22,252 nt of DNA from contig CAYRJN010000045.1 of assembly GCA_964424545.1 (NCBI GenBank), positions 1 to 22,252 on the forward strand. Reading direction: 5' to 3'. A program made the translations under genes and the position numbers. This stretch comes from JAUVIB01 sp964424545 (GTDB lineage: Bacteria; Calditrichota; Calditrichia; Calditrichales; Calditrichaceae). Below, in pieces: positions 15,516 to 22,252 of this stretch. The notes under the pieces were generated by a model. It did no database searches. It was not told the DNA's origin and saw only the letters and a program-made list of their open reading frames with translations. Within the stretch, counting starts at the first letter, position 1. Every line of letters starts with the position of its first letter.

Positions 15516-15665
15516 CAGATTGCTTCCACCCAAGTAAGCACATCGAAATGACGGATAGAGAATAATTTGCGGATATTTTTTCGCGGTCAAGTCGGGATAT
15601 TCTAAAATCGGCAAACTCGCACGATAATCCCGGAACTGCACCTTTACAATTATAATCCGTGTTTG
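15516..15665. repeat. Possible degenerate dispersed repeat
   Basis: The 230-base gap after the DUF4870 gene starts with AGATTGCTTC (15517-15526) followed by CACATCGAAATGACGG (15540-15555), similar to the small dispersed repeats of the form AGATTGCTTC...CAATGACG seen in many bacterial genomes (recalled, not searched). Further on, GCACGATAATCCCG (15619-15632) matches 4695-4708 with one mismatch. The minus-strand open frame across here is shadowed by the DUF4870 gene and has no coding signs. Confidence 0.3.
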
Positions 15666-15743
15666 AACGGTATCGATATGCAATCTTAAATTATCTTGTA
15701 TAGCTCAAATACTTTTAATCATAGCGCCATAAAACGGAATAAT

Positions 15744-16901
15744 ATGAAATCTACTGTTGTTAAAAATCCGATGTTTCGCTACCTAGCGGTTCTCACCATC
15801 GCTTCCATGGCCGGACTACAGACATGGCGGACGCTGTTTAATAATTTTGCTGTAGATATCGCCCACCTCGAAGGCAATCAGGTAGGGATGATACAAACAT
15901 TTAGGGAAATTCCAGGTTTTCTCGCCCTTCTCGCTATTTATGTTATGTTAATCATCAAAGAACATCGTTTGTCGGCGCTCTCTATTTTAATTTTGGGGGT
16001 AGGTTTGGCGGCAACCGGATTTTTCCCAAGTTATCAGGGGCTGTTAATGACCACTATGATTATGAGCTTCGGTTTTCACTATTTCGAAACGACCAACCAG
16101 TCTCTGACGCTCCAATATTTTGACAAAGATACTTCTCCCTGGGTATTCGGCAAGCTGCGCAGCCTGGCAGCAGCTTCCAATATCAGTATCGGCATACTCA
16201 TTTTCGCTGTTTCCGCGATTTTAACCTATAAAGAGATGTATCTATATTTCGGTTTGTTAATTATTTCCATGGCGTTATGGGCCTTTATGCAAAATCCTGC
16301 TGATAAGGATATTCCCGTACAGCATAAGAAGATGATCTTACGAAAACGCTATTGGCTTTACTATTTTCTTACATTTATGGCCGGCGCGCGCCGACAGATT
16401 TTTGTGGCCTTCGCCATATTTTTACTCGTTAAAAATTTTAAATTCAGCGTTCAGGAAATCACCGCGCTTTTTGTTATAAACAATGTTATTAATTATTTTT
16501 TAAGCCCCTTTATCGGCCGAATGATTATAAAATACGGTGAACGTAAAGTATTATCAAGCGAATACGGAAGTCTTATCTTAATATTTCTCGCCTATGCTTA
16601 TACCGATTCCAAAGCTATTGTTGCCGTATTGTATATTTTAGATCATATTTTCTTCAATTTTGCCATGGCCATCCGCACCTATTTCCAAAAAATCGGCGAT
16701 CAAGCCGACATTGCACCCTCAATGGCCGTGGGTTTTACAATCAATCATATCGCCGCTGTTGTTATCCCTGCCATTGGCGGAATATTATGGATGATTGATT
16801 ACAGAATTCCTTTTATAGGTGGCGCCGTTATGAGCGTTATTTCTCTGATTGCCACGCAATTTATCAAAACAGATCATATCTACGAAGCTTCCCGAGAATA
16901 A
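15744..16901 (+). CDS. MFS transporter
   Basis: The product, 385 residues from ATG 15744, is a polytopic membrane protein with about 11-12 hydrophobic segments and a central hydrophilic loop (HKKMILRKR), the usual arrangement of the major facilitator superfamily. Conserved-looking parts include WRTLFNNFAVD in the first loop, MIQTFREIPGFLALL in helix 2 and GRMIIKYGERKVL, the loop-8/9 counterpart of the G-x3-D/E-R/K-x-G-R/K-R/K MFS motif. Substrate is not predictable. I choose 15744 because an upstream in-frame TTG (15696) would add a polar tail and lacks a ribosome site, while GGA lies five bases before this ATG. It is followed after 115 bases by the prc gene. Confidence 0.85.
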   Translation: MKSTVVKNPMFRYLAVLTIASMAGLQTWRTLFNNFAVDIAHLEGNQVGMIQTFREIPGFLALLAIYVMLIIKEHRLSALSILILGVGLAATGFFPSYQGLLMTTMIMSFGFHYFETTNQSLTLQYFDKDTSPWVFGKLRSLAAASNISIGILIFAVSAILTYKEMYLYFGLLIISMALWAFMQNPADKDIPVQHKKMILRKRYWLYYFLTFMAGARRQIFVAFAIFLLVKNFKFSVQEITALFVINNVINYFLSPFIGRMIIKYGERKVLSSEYGSLILIFLAYAYTDSKAIVAVLYILDHIFFNFAMAIRTYFQKIGDQADIAPSMAVGFTINHIAAVVIPAIGGILWMIDYRIPFIGGAVMSVISLIATQFIKTDHIYEASRE

Positions 16902-16914
16902 ATTGAATTTAAAA

Positions 16915-16954
16915 CACGTTATTATTATTTTGCAGTCAACGGAATTATAACGTG
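16915..16954. repeat. Inverted repeat after the MFS gene
   Basis: CACGTTAT (16915-16922) and ATAACGTG (16947-16954) form a perfect 8-bp inverted repeat with a 24-base gap, beginning 14 bases after the MFS stop. With no T run it is not a standard terminator; it could be an mRNA stem or an operator for prc. Confidence 0.35.
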
Positions 16955-17020
16955 CGACTTGATTACAACGATCACGATATCATCAATGTTAAACCAATAT
17001 TAGAACAGGCATTAAAATGA
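16952..17020 (+). CDS. Possible 22-residue leader ORF overlapping prc
   Basis: A GTG at 16952 opens a frame of 22 codons (begins VRLDYNDHD, ends ILEQALK) that stops at TGA 17018-17020, overlapping the prc ATG as ATGA. The overlap is of the type used for translational coupling, and prc has only a poor ribosome site of its own. The frame is also open 39 bases further upstream. It may be a leader peptide, the tail of a lost gene, or chance. Confidence 0.2.
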   Translation: MRLDYNDHDIINVKPILEQALK

Positions 17021-19020
17021 AAAAACCACAATTAAGCATTTTTTTAATTCTCTTTTTGTTTATGCAGCTTGCGGCGCAACAAGCGGCCGATTCCAGTTAC
17101 CACAATCTTCTACCCGAAGCACAACAACCGCGCGTGGAACAATTGGTAACGACTATCCTCTCCCGCTATCACTATAAAAAGATAGCTCTTGACGATTCAC
17201 TCTCATCCGAAATCTTCAACCGCTATATCGAATCTATGGATTACAATAAAGTATATTTTTTACAATCCGATATTAATCGTTTGCAAAAATACCGCTATGA
17301 GCTGGTCAATGATTTAAAAAAAGGCATTATTATGCCCGCTTTTTTTATGTTCAATATTTTTCGCGATCGTTTTGCGGAACGAAACGACTATATACAGAAA
17401 CGCCTTGATAGGCCTTTCGATTTCACAATCGACGAATATTATGATTATAACAGGGAGGACGCTTTATGGGCAAAATCAGCCTCTCAATTGGACAGCATTT
17501 GGCGTAAACGTCTAAAAAACGACGCCTTAAATTTGGTGCTTGCAGGAAAAACGGAGAAAGAAGCGCGCAAGACTTTGAAGAAACGTTATAAAACGCTTTA
17601 TAAACGCATGGGACAATATCAGAGCGAAGATGTATTTCAACTGTTTATGAACGCGTTTGCCGGCTGCTACGATCCGCATACCAATTACTTTTCTCCCAAG
17701 GCTAAAGATGATTTCAATATCCGTATGCGACAATCTTTGGAGGGTATCGGGGCCCGTCTAATGAGCGAGAATGATTATACCAAAATTGTGGAAATTATAC
17801 CGGGCGGTCCGGCGGCCAAACAAGGCATTCTTCAACCCAATGATCGCATAACGGCCGTAGGGCAAGGAGACGACGGTGAAATGATAGACGTTATCGGCTG
17901 GCGTATCGACGATGTTGTGCAATTGATCCGCGGTAAAAAAGGAACCATCGTACGATTGAAGTACATTCCGGCGGGCAAGAAAGCCAGCGATCCGCAAAAG
18001 ACGGTTCGTATCGTACGCGATAAGGTTAAAATAGAAGACAGCATTGCCGAAAGCGATACATTGGAAATAAAGCGAAACGGTAAAACAATAAAAATAGGCG
18101 TTATTCATGTGCCCTCCTTTTATCTTGATTGGGACGGGATGCGCAGCCATGATCCCGATTATCACAGCACTTCGAGAGACGTAAAAAAATTAATCACCGA
18201 GCTGACGTCAGCAGGCGTTAAAGGGATTTTAATTGATTTGCGTAAAGACGGCGGCGGTTTTCTTACCGAAGCGGTAAATTTAACCGGTTTGTTCGTGCAT
18301 AACGGACCGGTTGTGCAGGTGCGCAATTCGGACGGCTCTGTTAAGGTGGAAGAGATCGAAGATGAGGGCGTTCATTATGACGGGCCGTTGCTTGTACTCA
18401 TTGACCGTTTCAGTGCATCGGCATCGGAAATTTTTGCAGCCGCCATTCAAGATTACGCCAGAGGTATTATTGTGGGAACGCAAAGCTATGGAAAAGGAAC
18501 CGTACAAAACGCCATGGATTTATCGCGTTTTTTCCCGCGGACTAAACAAAAATACGGTCAATTAAAATTAACGGTTGCCAAGTTTTACCGCATAACCGGC
18601 GGCAGTACGCAGCACAAAGGCGTTCTTCCGGATATCGCCTATCCTTCGCGCTGGACGGCGGAAGAAGTGGGCGAAAGCTCAAATAAAAATGCCTTGCGAT
18701 GGGACCATATCCAGCCGATTCCCTACCAAAAAGTGGATTTAAATCTTTCCAAAGAAATTCCGCTTTTGAGGAAAGGCCATGAAAAACGCGTCAAAAAAGA
18801 CAAAGATTTCAAAGAATATGTGAAACGTGTCGATGAATTTAAAAAAGAACGGGAAATAACCGTAGTTTCTCTTCAGGAAACAAAACGGAAAAAAGAACGA
18901 GAAGAAAAAGAGAGCAAAGATTCCAATTCCGACAGTAAAAAGAAGAAAAAGAAAAAAGATGTTTTGTTAAACGAAAGCGCTAATATTCTCGCAGATTTTA
19001 TTCATATTAAAAACAAATGA
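17017..19020 (+). CDS. prc: Tail-specific protease, Prc/Tsp type (S41)
   Basis: This 667-residue periplasmic protease degrades or trims proteins from their C-terminus. In order: signal peptide (1-20), Prc-type N-terminal helical domain (about 33-240, including YIESMDYNKVYFLQSDI and CYDPHTNYFSP), PDZ domain (about 241-335, SLEGIGARL, IPGGPAAKQGILQPNDRI), the S41 core with DLRKDGGG (407-414), DRFSASASEIFAAAIQD and YGKGTVQ, then a C-terminal region matching the DUF3340 extension of Prc. Expected catalytic residues are Ser468, Lys493 and Gln497, with the same spacing as in E. coli Prc. A low-complexity Lys/Glu/Ser run (about residues 625-650) is unusual. No good Shine-Dalgarno precedes ATG. Confidence 0.94.
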   Translation: MKKPQLSIFLILFLFMQLAAQQAADSSYHNLLPEAQQPRVEQLVTTILSRYHYKKIALDDSLSSEIFNRYIESMDYNKVYFLQSDINRLQKYRYELVNDLKKGIIMPAFFMFNIFRDRFAERNDYIQKRLDRPFDFTIDEYYDYNREDALWAKSASQLDSIWRKRLKNDALNLVLAGKTEKEARKTLKKRYKTLYKRMGQYQSEDVFQLFMNAFAGCYDPHTNYFSPKAKDDFNIRMRQSLEGIGARLMSENDYTKIVEIIPGGPAAKQGILQPNDRITAVGQGDDGEMIDVIGWRIDDVVQLIRGKKGTIVRLKYIPAGKKASDPQKTVRIVRDKVKIEDSIAESDTLEIKRNGKTIKIGVIHVPSFYLDWDGMRSHDPDYHSTSRDVKKLITELTSAGVKGILIDLRKDGGGFLTEAVNLTGLFVHNGPVVQVRNSDGSVKVEEIEDEGVHYDGPLLVLIDRFSASASEIFAAAIQDYARGIIVGTQSYGKGTVQNAMDLSRFFPRTKQKYGQLKLTVAKFYRITGGSTQHKGVLPDIAYPSRWTAEEVGESSNKNALRWDHIQPIPYQKVDLNLSKEIPLLRKGHEKRVKKDKDFKEYVKRVDEFKKEREITVVSLQETKRKKEREEKESKDSNSDSKKKKKKKDVLLNESANILADFIHIKNK

Positions 19021-19043
19021 TACAATGAACGATCGCTATTTAA

Positions 19044-19076
19044 CCGTTAATAAAATTATTAGCGGCTTTTTATTTT
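19044..19076 (+). terminator. Rho-independent terminator of prc
   Basis: CCGTTAAT (19044-19051) pairs with ATTAGCGG (19058-19065), with one G-U, around a six-base loop, followed by CTTTTTATTTTT. It lies 24 bases after the prc stop. The remaining 190 bases to the next gene are AT-rich; GACTTTTTC (19087-19095) and GAAAAAGTC (19145-19153) are a distant inverted repeat. Confidence 0.8.
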
Positions 19077-19270
19077 TGAACCACATGACTTTTTCTATTG
19101 ATTAAATCGTGCACTTACTCGTTCAAATCTATTATCGTTAAACCGAAAAAGTCGATACTAAATACGGTTCTTTTATAGTAATTTTATTACGATATATTAG
19201 TGATTTCCAATAAAAACGCCATAATAAATTTTATGTAGATTATTGCAAAGAGAACAAAAGTAAGGTAAAA

Positions 19271-19738
19271 ATGCACATAGGACTTATTTCCGATACTCAT
19301 AACTTACTTCCCAAAGAAGTCTTTTCCATTTTTTCAAACGTGGATATTATTTTCCATGCGGGGGATATCGGCTCGCCTAAGATACTGAACGAATTGGAAC
19401 AAATTGCTCCGGTAAAAGCGGTTTACGGCAATGTTGATACCTTCCCTCTTGTTACGGAATTGAGACCAAAGTTCTATTTTAAAAGCGACAATCTTAATAT
19501 TTGTGTTACTCATATTATAGGGTCGCCAAAAACCTTCGCATATACATTATTAAGAGATAAAAAGGAAATAGATATCGTTATATCGGGGCATACGCACCAG
19601 CCGCAAAATATTGTATTTCACCATATTCGTTTTATCAACCCCGGCAGCGCCAGCTACCCCCGACAAAGCTCCCGCGGATCGGTTGCGATTTTAACTACAG
19701 ATCACAAAGAGCCGCAAGTTGAATATTTTTACCTATAA
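19271..19738 (+). CDS. YfcE/MJ0936-family metallophosphodiesterase
   Basis: The 155-residue protein is a compact calcineurin-like phosphoesterase of the YfcE/MJ0936 family, which hydrolyses phosphodiesters with two metal ions; the cellular substrate is unknown. Ligand motifs in order are SDTH (Asp8, His10), HAGDIG (Asp32), YGNVD (Asn54), THIIG (His81) and GHTHQP (His107, His109), followed by NPGS. Length is typical. AAGG (19262-19265) lies a few bases before ATG. It stands alone and converges with the regulatory cluster to its right. Confidence 0.92.
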   Translation: MHIGLISDTHNLLPKEVFSIFSNVDIIFHAGDIGSPKILNELEQIAPVKAVYGNVDTFPLVTELRPKFYFKSDNLNICVTHIIGSPKTFAYTLLRDKKEIDIVISGHTHQPQNIVFHHIRFINPGSASYPRQSSRGSVAILTTDHKEPQVEYFYL

Positions 19739-19768
19739 AAAAAGCCTCACGACAAATACCATGAGGCT
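19736..19768 (-). terminator. Terminator of the sigma/anti-sigma/GAF cluster
   Basis: On the minus strand AGCCTCA (19768-19762) and TGAGGCT (19749-19743) form a 7-bp stem with a 12-base loop, followed by a run of T (7 bases, 19745-19739 region). It lies 24 bases after the zinc-ribbon gene stop. It touches the end of the convergent phosphodiesterase gene and may also stop that transcript weakly. Confidence 0.75.
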
Positions 19769-19792
19769 ATAGTAATTGAGAAATAAACTTTA

Positions 19793-19987
19793 CTATCCGT
19801 AAATTTCTTTTTCATTACATTTACAAACAGCTACATTTCTTTCAACAAAACGGTAAGCGCCTGCTTTTTTCGACTCAATCATATCCGATTTTAAAACAAA
19901 ACTGTAAAATTCGCCGCAAACCGGACAAGATTTACCATGTTTTGCCATTTTCATTGTTTTGCTGGCAAAATCCTGTTTCTTAGCCAT
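19793..19987 (-). CDS. Small zinc-ribbon-like protein of unknown function
   Basis: The 64-residue basic protein holds four cysteines in a CxxC...CxC arrangement: Cys21 and Cys24 in SCPVCGEF, Cys55 and Cys57 in VCKCNEKE. Thirty residues separate the pairs, which suggests one zinc-ribbon knuckle pair. There is no signal peptide or membrane segment, and I do not recognise a characterised family. The start is well supported: GGAGG, contributed by the last codons of the GAF gene (GGA GGA TAA), lies seven bases before ATG, and only three bases separate the two genes. So it is translated with the upstream GAF protein and is the last gene of the cluster. Confidence 0.8.
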   Translation of the reverse strand: MAKKQDFASKTMKMAKHGKSCPVCGEFYSFVLKSDMIESKKAGAYRFVERNVAVCKCNEKEIYG

Positions 19988-19990
19988 TAT

Positions 19991-21235
19991 TTATCCTCCG
20001 GGTTCTGTTATTACATCTTTTTCGATTGCTTCCGCTAAAATATTGCAATAAGCAATCAATTTTTCTTTATCTTCATTATTATATTTATTTGCTTCAATAT
20101 GTTCCAATGCAACCAAGCCGATTGCCCCGCTTTTATACCGTATCGGAGCAGCCATATAAGAATGTAAACCGAAATTGGACTTCTCATCCTTGGTAAAACG
20201 CGGAATAAAATATTCACCTTTTTCAATATTATCAATTAGATAGGCCTTATTTTTCATTACAACCCAGCCATTTAAGCCTTCGTTGACTGGAAATTCAAAC
20301 CCATCATTAAAACCATCTTTTAAACCGATCGTTTTGTTAATAACCGCTGTTTCGCTGCGGTTGTTCAGTTCTTTCAATAAGCCTACGGTCAATTTTGACG
20401 CTTCGAAATTTTCAACGACAACTTTTACGAATTCTTCTATTTTTTCCGCCGCGCTGTCGGCTTTGTATAAGCGCATCGTCAGGCGAAAATTATCCTCTAT
20501 TAAGACCTTCTCCGCAGCAAGCTTTTCCATGCTACTTTCAGCCGTTAAAAACTGTTGTGTATTTTCGCTTAACGCTTGAAGATAAGAAATAATTTCCCTA
20601 TCAAAATAATCGGAAATATCGGCGTCGCAAATCCAATATAACGCGCCGGCCTTTCCAAGTTCCGTTTTAAAACCCAATACCGATTCAGCTGTATAGTCCA
20701 AATGATTATAATAAGGTAATACGGAAGCATCGCCGACCAATTTATTTTCAATGAGTAATCCGCCTTTTTGATCAATCAAGCTAATTAACTCCGTTGGAAT
20801 AATTTCGTCGGTTTCCTCAATCCCTTCCCCTAAGCGGCTTTTCAACAAAAAGACTTCATTGGCAGCGCTTTTATAGCACAAATAGGCGTTTTTGGGCGAC
20901 AAAACTTTTACAAACATTTTGAACTGCCGTTGTAAAAAATCATATCGGCTCTTATTAATTCCGCCGGGTAGCTCAATATCAACCTGTTCTTTTTCAAAGA
21001 TCGTTTTCTCGTTTACTTCGGGGCTTTCAAAATCATCCTCGACAACGTCGGGATGGTCGCTCCACCTTCCCTCTTCTTTAAGCCATGAATCATACAAATA
21101 ATATGACACCGCCGATATGATCACAATTTTAATTATGATATTTCCGACAGTTCCCAAAAAGGTAAACTGGATAAATATACCCGTAAGAATAAGCAGGTAT
21201 AATATGATATATTTACGTAGAATTAATTTATCCAT
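19991..21235 (-). CDS. Membrane-anchored GAF-domain protein
   Basis: The 414-residue protein begins with two membrane helices (about 8-27 and 30-48) and an acidic linker (50-90). A first GAF-like region follows (about 97-230, with LGFKTELGKAGALYW), then a helical, probably coiled-coil, connector (about 228-262) and a clearer C-terminal GAF domain (about 262-405, with FEFPVNEGLNGWVVMKNKAYLIDNI and SYMAAPIRYKSGAIGLVALEH). GAF domains bind small molecules or cofactors, or mediate dimerisation. No histidine kinase, GGDEF, HD or phosphatase output domain follows, so it is a sensor without a visible effector. It lies 72 bases downstream of the anti-sigma gene and three bases before the zinc-ribbon gene. 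The ligand is unknown. Confidence 0.85.
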   Translation of the reverse strand: MDKLILRKYIILYLLILTGIFIQFTFLGTVGNIIIKIVIISAVSYYLYDSWLKEEGRWSDHPDVVEDDFESPEVNEKTIFEKEQVDIELPGGINKSRYDFLQRQFKMFVKVLSPKNAYLCYKSAANEVFLLKSRLGEGIEETDEIIPTELISLIDQKGGLLIENKLVGDASVLPYYNHLDYTAESVLGFKTELGKAGALYWICDADISDYFDREIISYLQALSENTQQFLTAESSMEKLAAEKVLIEDNFRLTMRLYKADSAAEKIEEFVKVVVENFEASKLTVGLLKELNNRSETAVINKTIGLKDGFNDGFEFPVNEGLNGWVVMKNKAYLIDNIEKGEYFIPRFTKDEKSNFGLHSYMAAPIRYKSGAIGLVALEHIEANKYNNEDKEKLIAYCNILAEAIEKDVITEPGG

Positions 21236-21307
21236 ATCGAGTTATGTAAATTAATAATAAAGTTGATGAAAAACAAAATTTTAATTACTAAGCTCGATAA
21301 AAGAGGG

Positions 21308-21880
21308 TTATTTTTTCTCTTCAATAAGGTTTATATTCGGTGTGGCGACCGATTTTACCGAATGCGTGGCGGTATCGCCTTTGGCCGGAATTTGCAAACT
21401 ATTTTCCACCTGCTGCGCTTTTTTAATTTCTCTCGCAATCGTCTCTTTTACCTTACTATCATTTTCGTTACTAATTACTGTTGCGGGCGATAGCGACGGC
21501 GCAGCCGTAGCCGGTTGTTGAGTATTTATTTTTTCAGACGGAAAAAACAGCGTAAACATAAAATAGGCGCTGACAACAACGGCAACGCCGCTAAGACTCC
21601 ACGACACTTTTTTTATATTAAAAAGCGACTTTTCCTCTTCCGAACTATGCGCAATACGCCGTTGGAGGTCTTCGTTGAATGTCGGAGAGAGCGTAAGCGA
21701 TTCCATGGAATTCAGCCGGTCTTTAATAAGCTCCGCCTGTTGAAATACACGTCTACAAGGCAAACAAACAGCAAGATGATCCTTAACCTGTCGTTCATCG
21801 TGCGCAGACAAATCTTTTTCTAAATAACCGGTCAACATCCCTCTAATAGTAGCGCAAGAGCCCATAGGCGTCTTCTCCAT
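21308..21880 (-). CDS. Anti-sigma factor with ZAS zinc-binding domain
   Basis: The 190-residue protein starts with a ZAS domain (about 7-55): Cys9, ATIRGMLTGYLEKDL and the hallmark H-x3-C-x2-C as HLAVCLPC (His35, Cys39, Cys42), which binds group-IV (ECF) sigma factors. A single membrane helix (about 94-113) follows and then a Pro/Thr/Ser/Asn-rich extracytoplasmic part of about 75 residues with no recognised sensor domain. It lies 14 bases downstream of the sigma gene, the standard arrangement for a cognate pair. It probably holds the sigma factor at the membrane until regulated proteolysis or a redox/zinc change releases it. Met6 (21865) is an alternative start. Confidence 0.88.
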   Translation of the reverse strand: MEKTPMGSCATIRGMLTGYLEKDLSAHDERQVKDHLAVCLPCRRVFQQAELIKDRLNSMESLTLSPTFNEDLQRRIAHSSEEEKSLFNIKKVSWSLSGVAVVVSAYFMFTLFFPSEKINTQQPATAAPSLSPATVISNENDSKVKETIAREIKKAQQVENSLQIPAKGDTATHSVKSVATPNINLIEEKK

Positions 21881-21894
21881 CTATAATTTTATTT

Positions 21895-22252
21895 TCAGGA
21901 TTCAATAACATCCGACAAATCTTCCTGTAGTTTTAAACGGGCTCGATTTACGCGAGATTTGATAGTTCCCAGCGGAACATTTACAATCTCGGCAATTTCT
22001 TCATAGGAAAAGCCATGAACATCTCTTAACAAAATAACCTCTTTAAACTTAGGAGCCAATCTGGTAATGGCTTTTTGAATAATCTCGTCCGTTACGATTT
22101 TATCGAGTTTATCTTCGGGGTTGGAAGAGGGATCCGGAATATCATAATCCTTATCGGTAGACATAAAGAAGTTAATGGAGAAAAACTTTCTTTTTTTCTT
22201 ACGGCGCAGTTCCGTTCTCGCCAAATTACCGGCAATGGTATATATCCAGGTG
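21895..22252 (-). CDS. ECF-type RNA polymerase sigma factor (5' end beyond window)
   Basis: The frame is open to the right edge of the window, so only the last 119 residues or so are seen. They start within region 2 with TWIYTIAGNLARTELRRKKKRKFF (promoter -10 recognition part: W-x-Y-x-I-A-x-N-x-A-R), then an acidic linker, then region 4 with ITRLAPKFKEVILLRDVHGFSYEEIAEIVNVPLGTIKSR, the helix-turn-helix that reads the -35 element. No region 3 lies between, typical of ECF sigma factors. An internal TTG at 22224 is not a start, because the family sequence continues upstream of it. The following anti-sigma gene is its likely partner. Confidence 0.93.
   Translation of the reverse strand, partial: TWIYTIAGNLARTELRRKKKRKFFSINFFMSTDKDYDIPDPSSNPEDKLDKIVTDEIIQKAITRLAPKFKEVILLRDVHGFSYEEIAEIVNVPLGTIKSRVNRARLKLQEDLSDVIES

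Noticed and set aside
15267..15683. 138-codon minus-strand ORF
   Set aside because: Mostly the shadow of the DUF4870 gene; the rest lies in the putative degenerate repeat.
19087..19153. Distant 9-bp inverted repeat GACTTTTTC / GAAAAAGTC
   Set aside because: Forty-nine-base gap and low-complexity arms; chance is a sufficient explanation.

Overview
The window is bacterial chromosomal DNA, AT-rich (I estimate roughly 40% GC by eye), densely coded and with a standard genetic code. The gene set suggests a member of the FCB superphylum, in the Calditrichota/Ignavibacteria neighbourhood. Pointers are two S41 proteases, a Bacteroidota-type myo-inositol-phosphate synthase beside a CDP-alcohol phosphatidyltransferase, a DUF4136 lipoprotein, an outer-membrane beta-barrel, a fused NAD(P)HX repair enzyme and a eukaryote-like lysine-ketoglutarate reductase domain. 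This placement is inference from family knowledge. I see no prophage, transposon, CRISPR array, rRNA or tRNA.

Layout. 1-722 (+): endonuclease/exonuclease/phosphatase-family gene that appears cut by an in-frame TGA near its N-terminus. 968-2252 (+): cell-envelope pair (DUF4136 lipoprotein, small beta-barrel) closed by a clear terminator. 2559-3833 (+): nucleic-acid maintenance genes, RNase HI and an AlkD-like DNA glycosylase. 3895-4377 (-): exported nickel superoxide dismutase with a 700-bp non-coding region upstream. 5076-7363 (-): thymidylate kinase translationally coupled to a CtpA-type protease. 7477-10950 (-): tight four-gene run nadE > rsmI > CDP-alcohol phosphatidyltransferase > inositol-3-phosphate synthase, the last two forming an inositol-phospholipid module, closed by a terminator. 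11090-14478 (-): acpS > nnrD/E > short unrecognised ORF > lysine-ketoglutarate-reductase-like gene. 14479-15134: long AT-rich intergenic region. 15135-19020 (+): DUF4870 membrane protein, MFS transporter and a Prc-type tail-specific protease with terminator. 19271-19738 (+): YfcE/MJ0936-type phosphodiesterase. 19793-22252 (-): a regulatory cluster read as ECF-type sigma factor (cut by the window edge) > ZAS-type anti-sigma factor > membrane GAF protein > 64-aa zinc-ribbon-like protein.

How genes work together. The minus-strand inositol module should make inositol 3-phosphate from glucose 6-phosphate and join it to CDP-diacylglycerol, but no phosphatase to finish phosphatidylinositol is nearby. 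The sigma/anti-sigma pair with the GAF protein looks like a membrane-linked signalling unit. The SodN precursor has a Sec signal peptide whose predicted cleavage would directly expose the nickel-binding His-Cys N-terminus, an alternative to the SodX-type maturation known from actinobacteria. I saw no wholly new multi-gene system. The best candidates for follow-up are the SodN export/maturation arrangement, the interrupted phosphatase-family gene, the inositol-lipid module and the short ORF coupled to the lysine-ketoglutarate-reductase gene.
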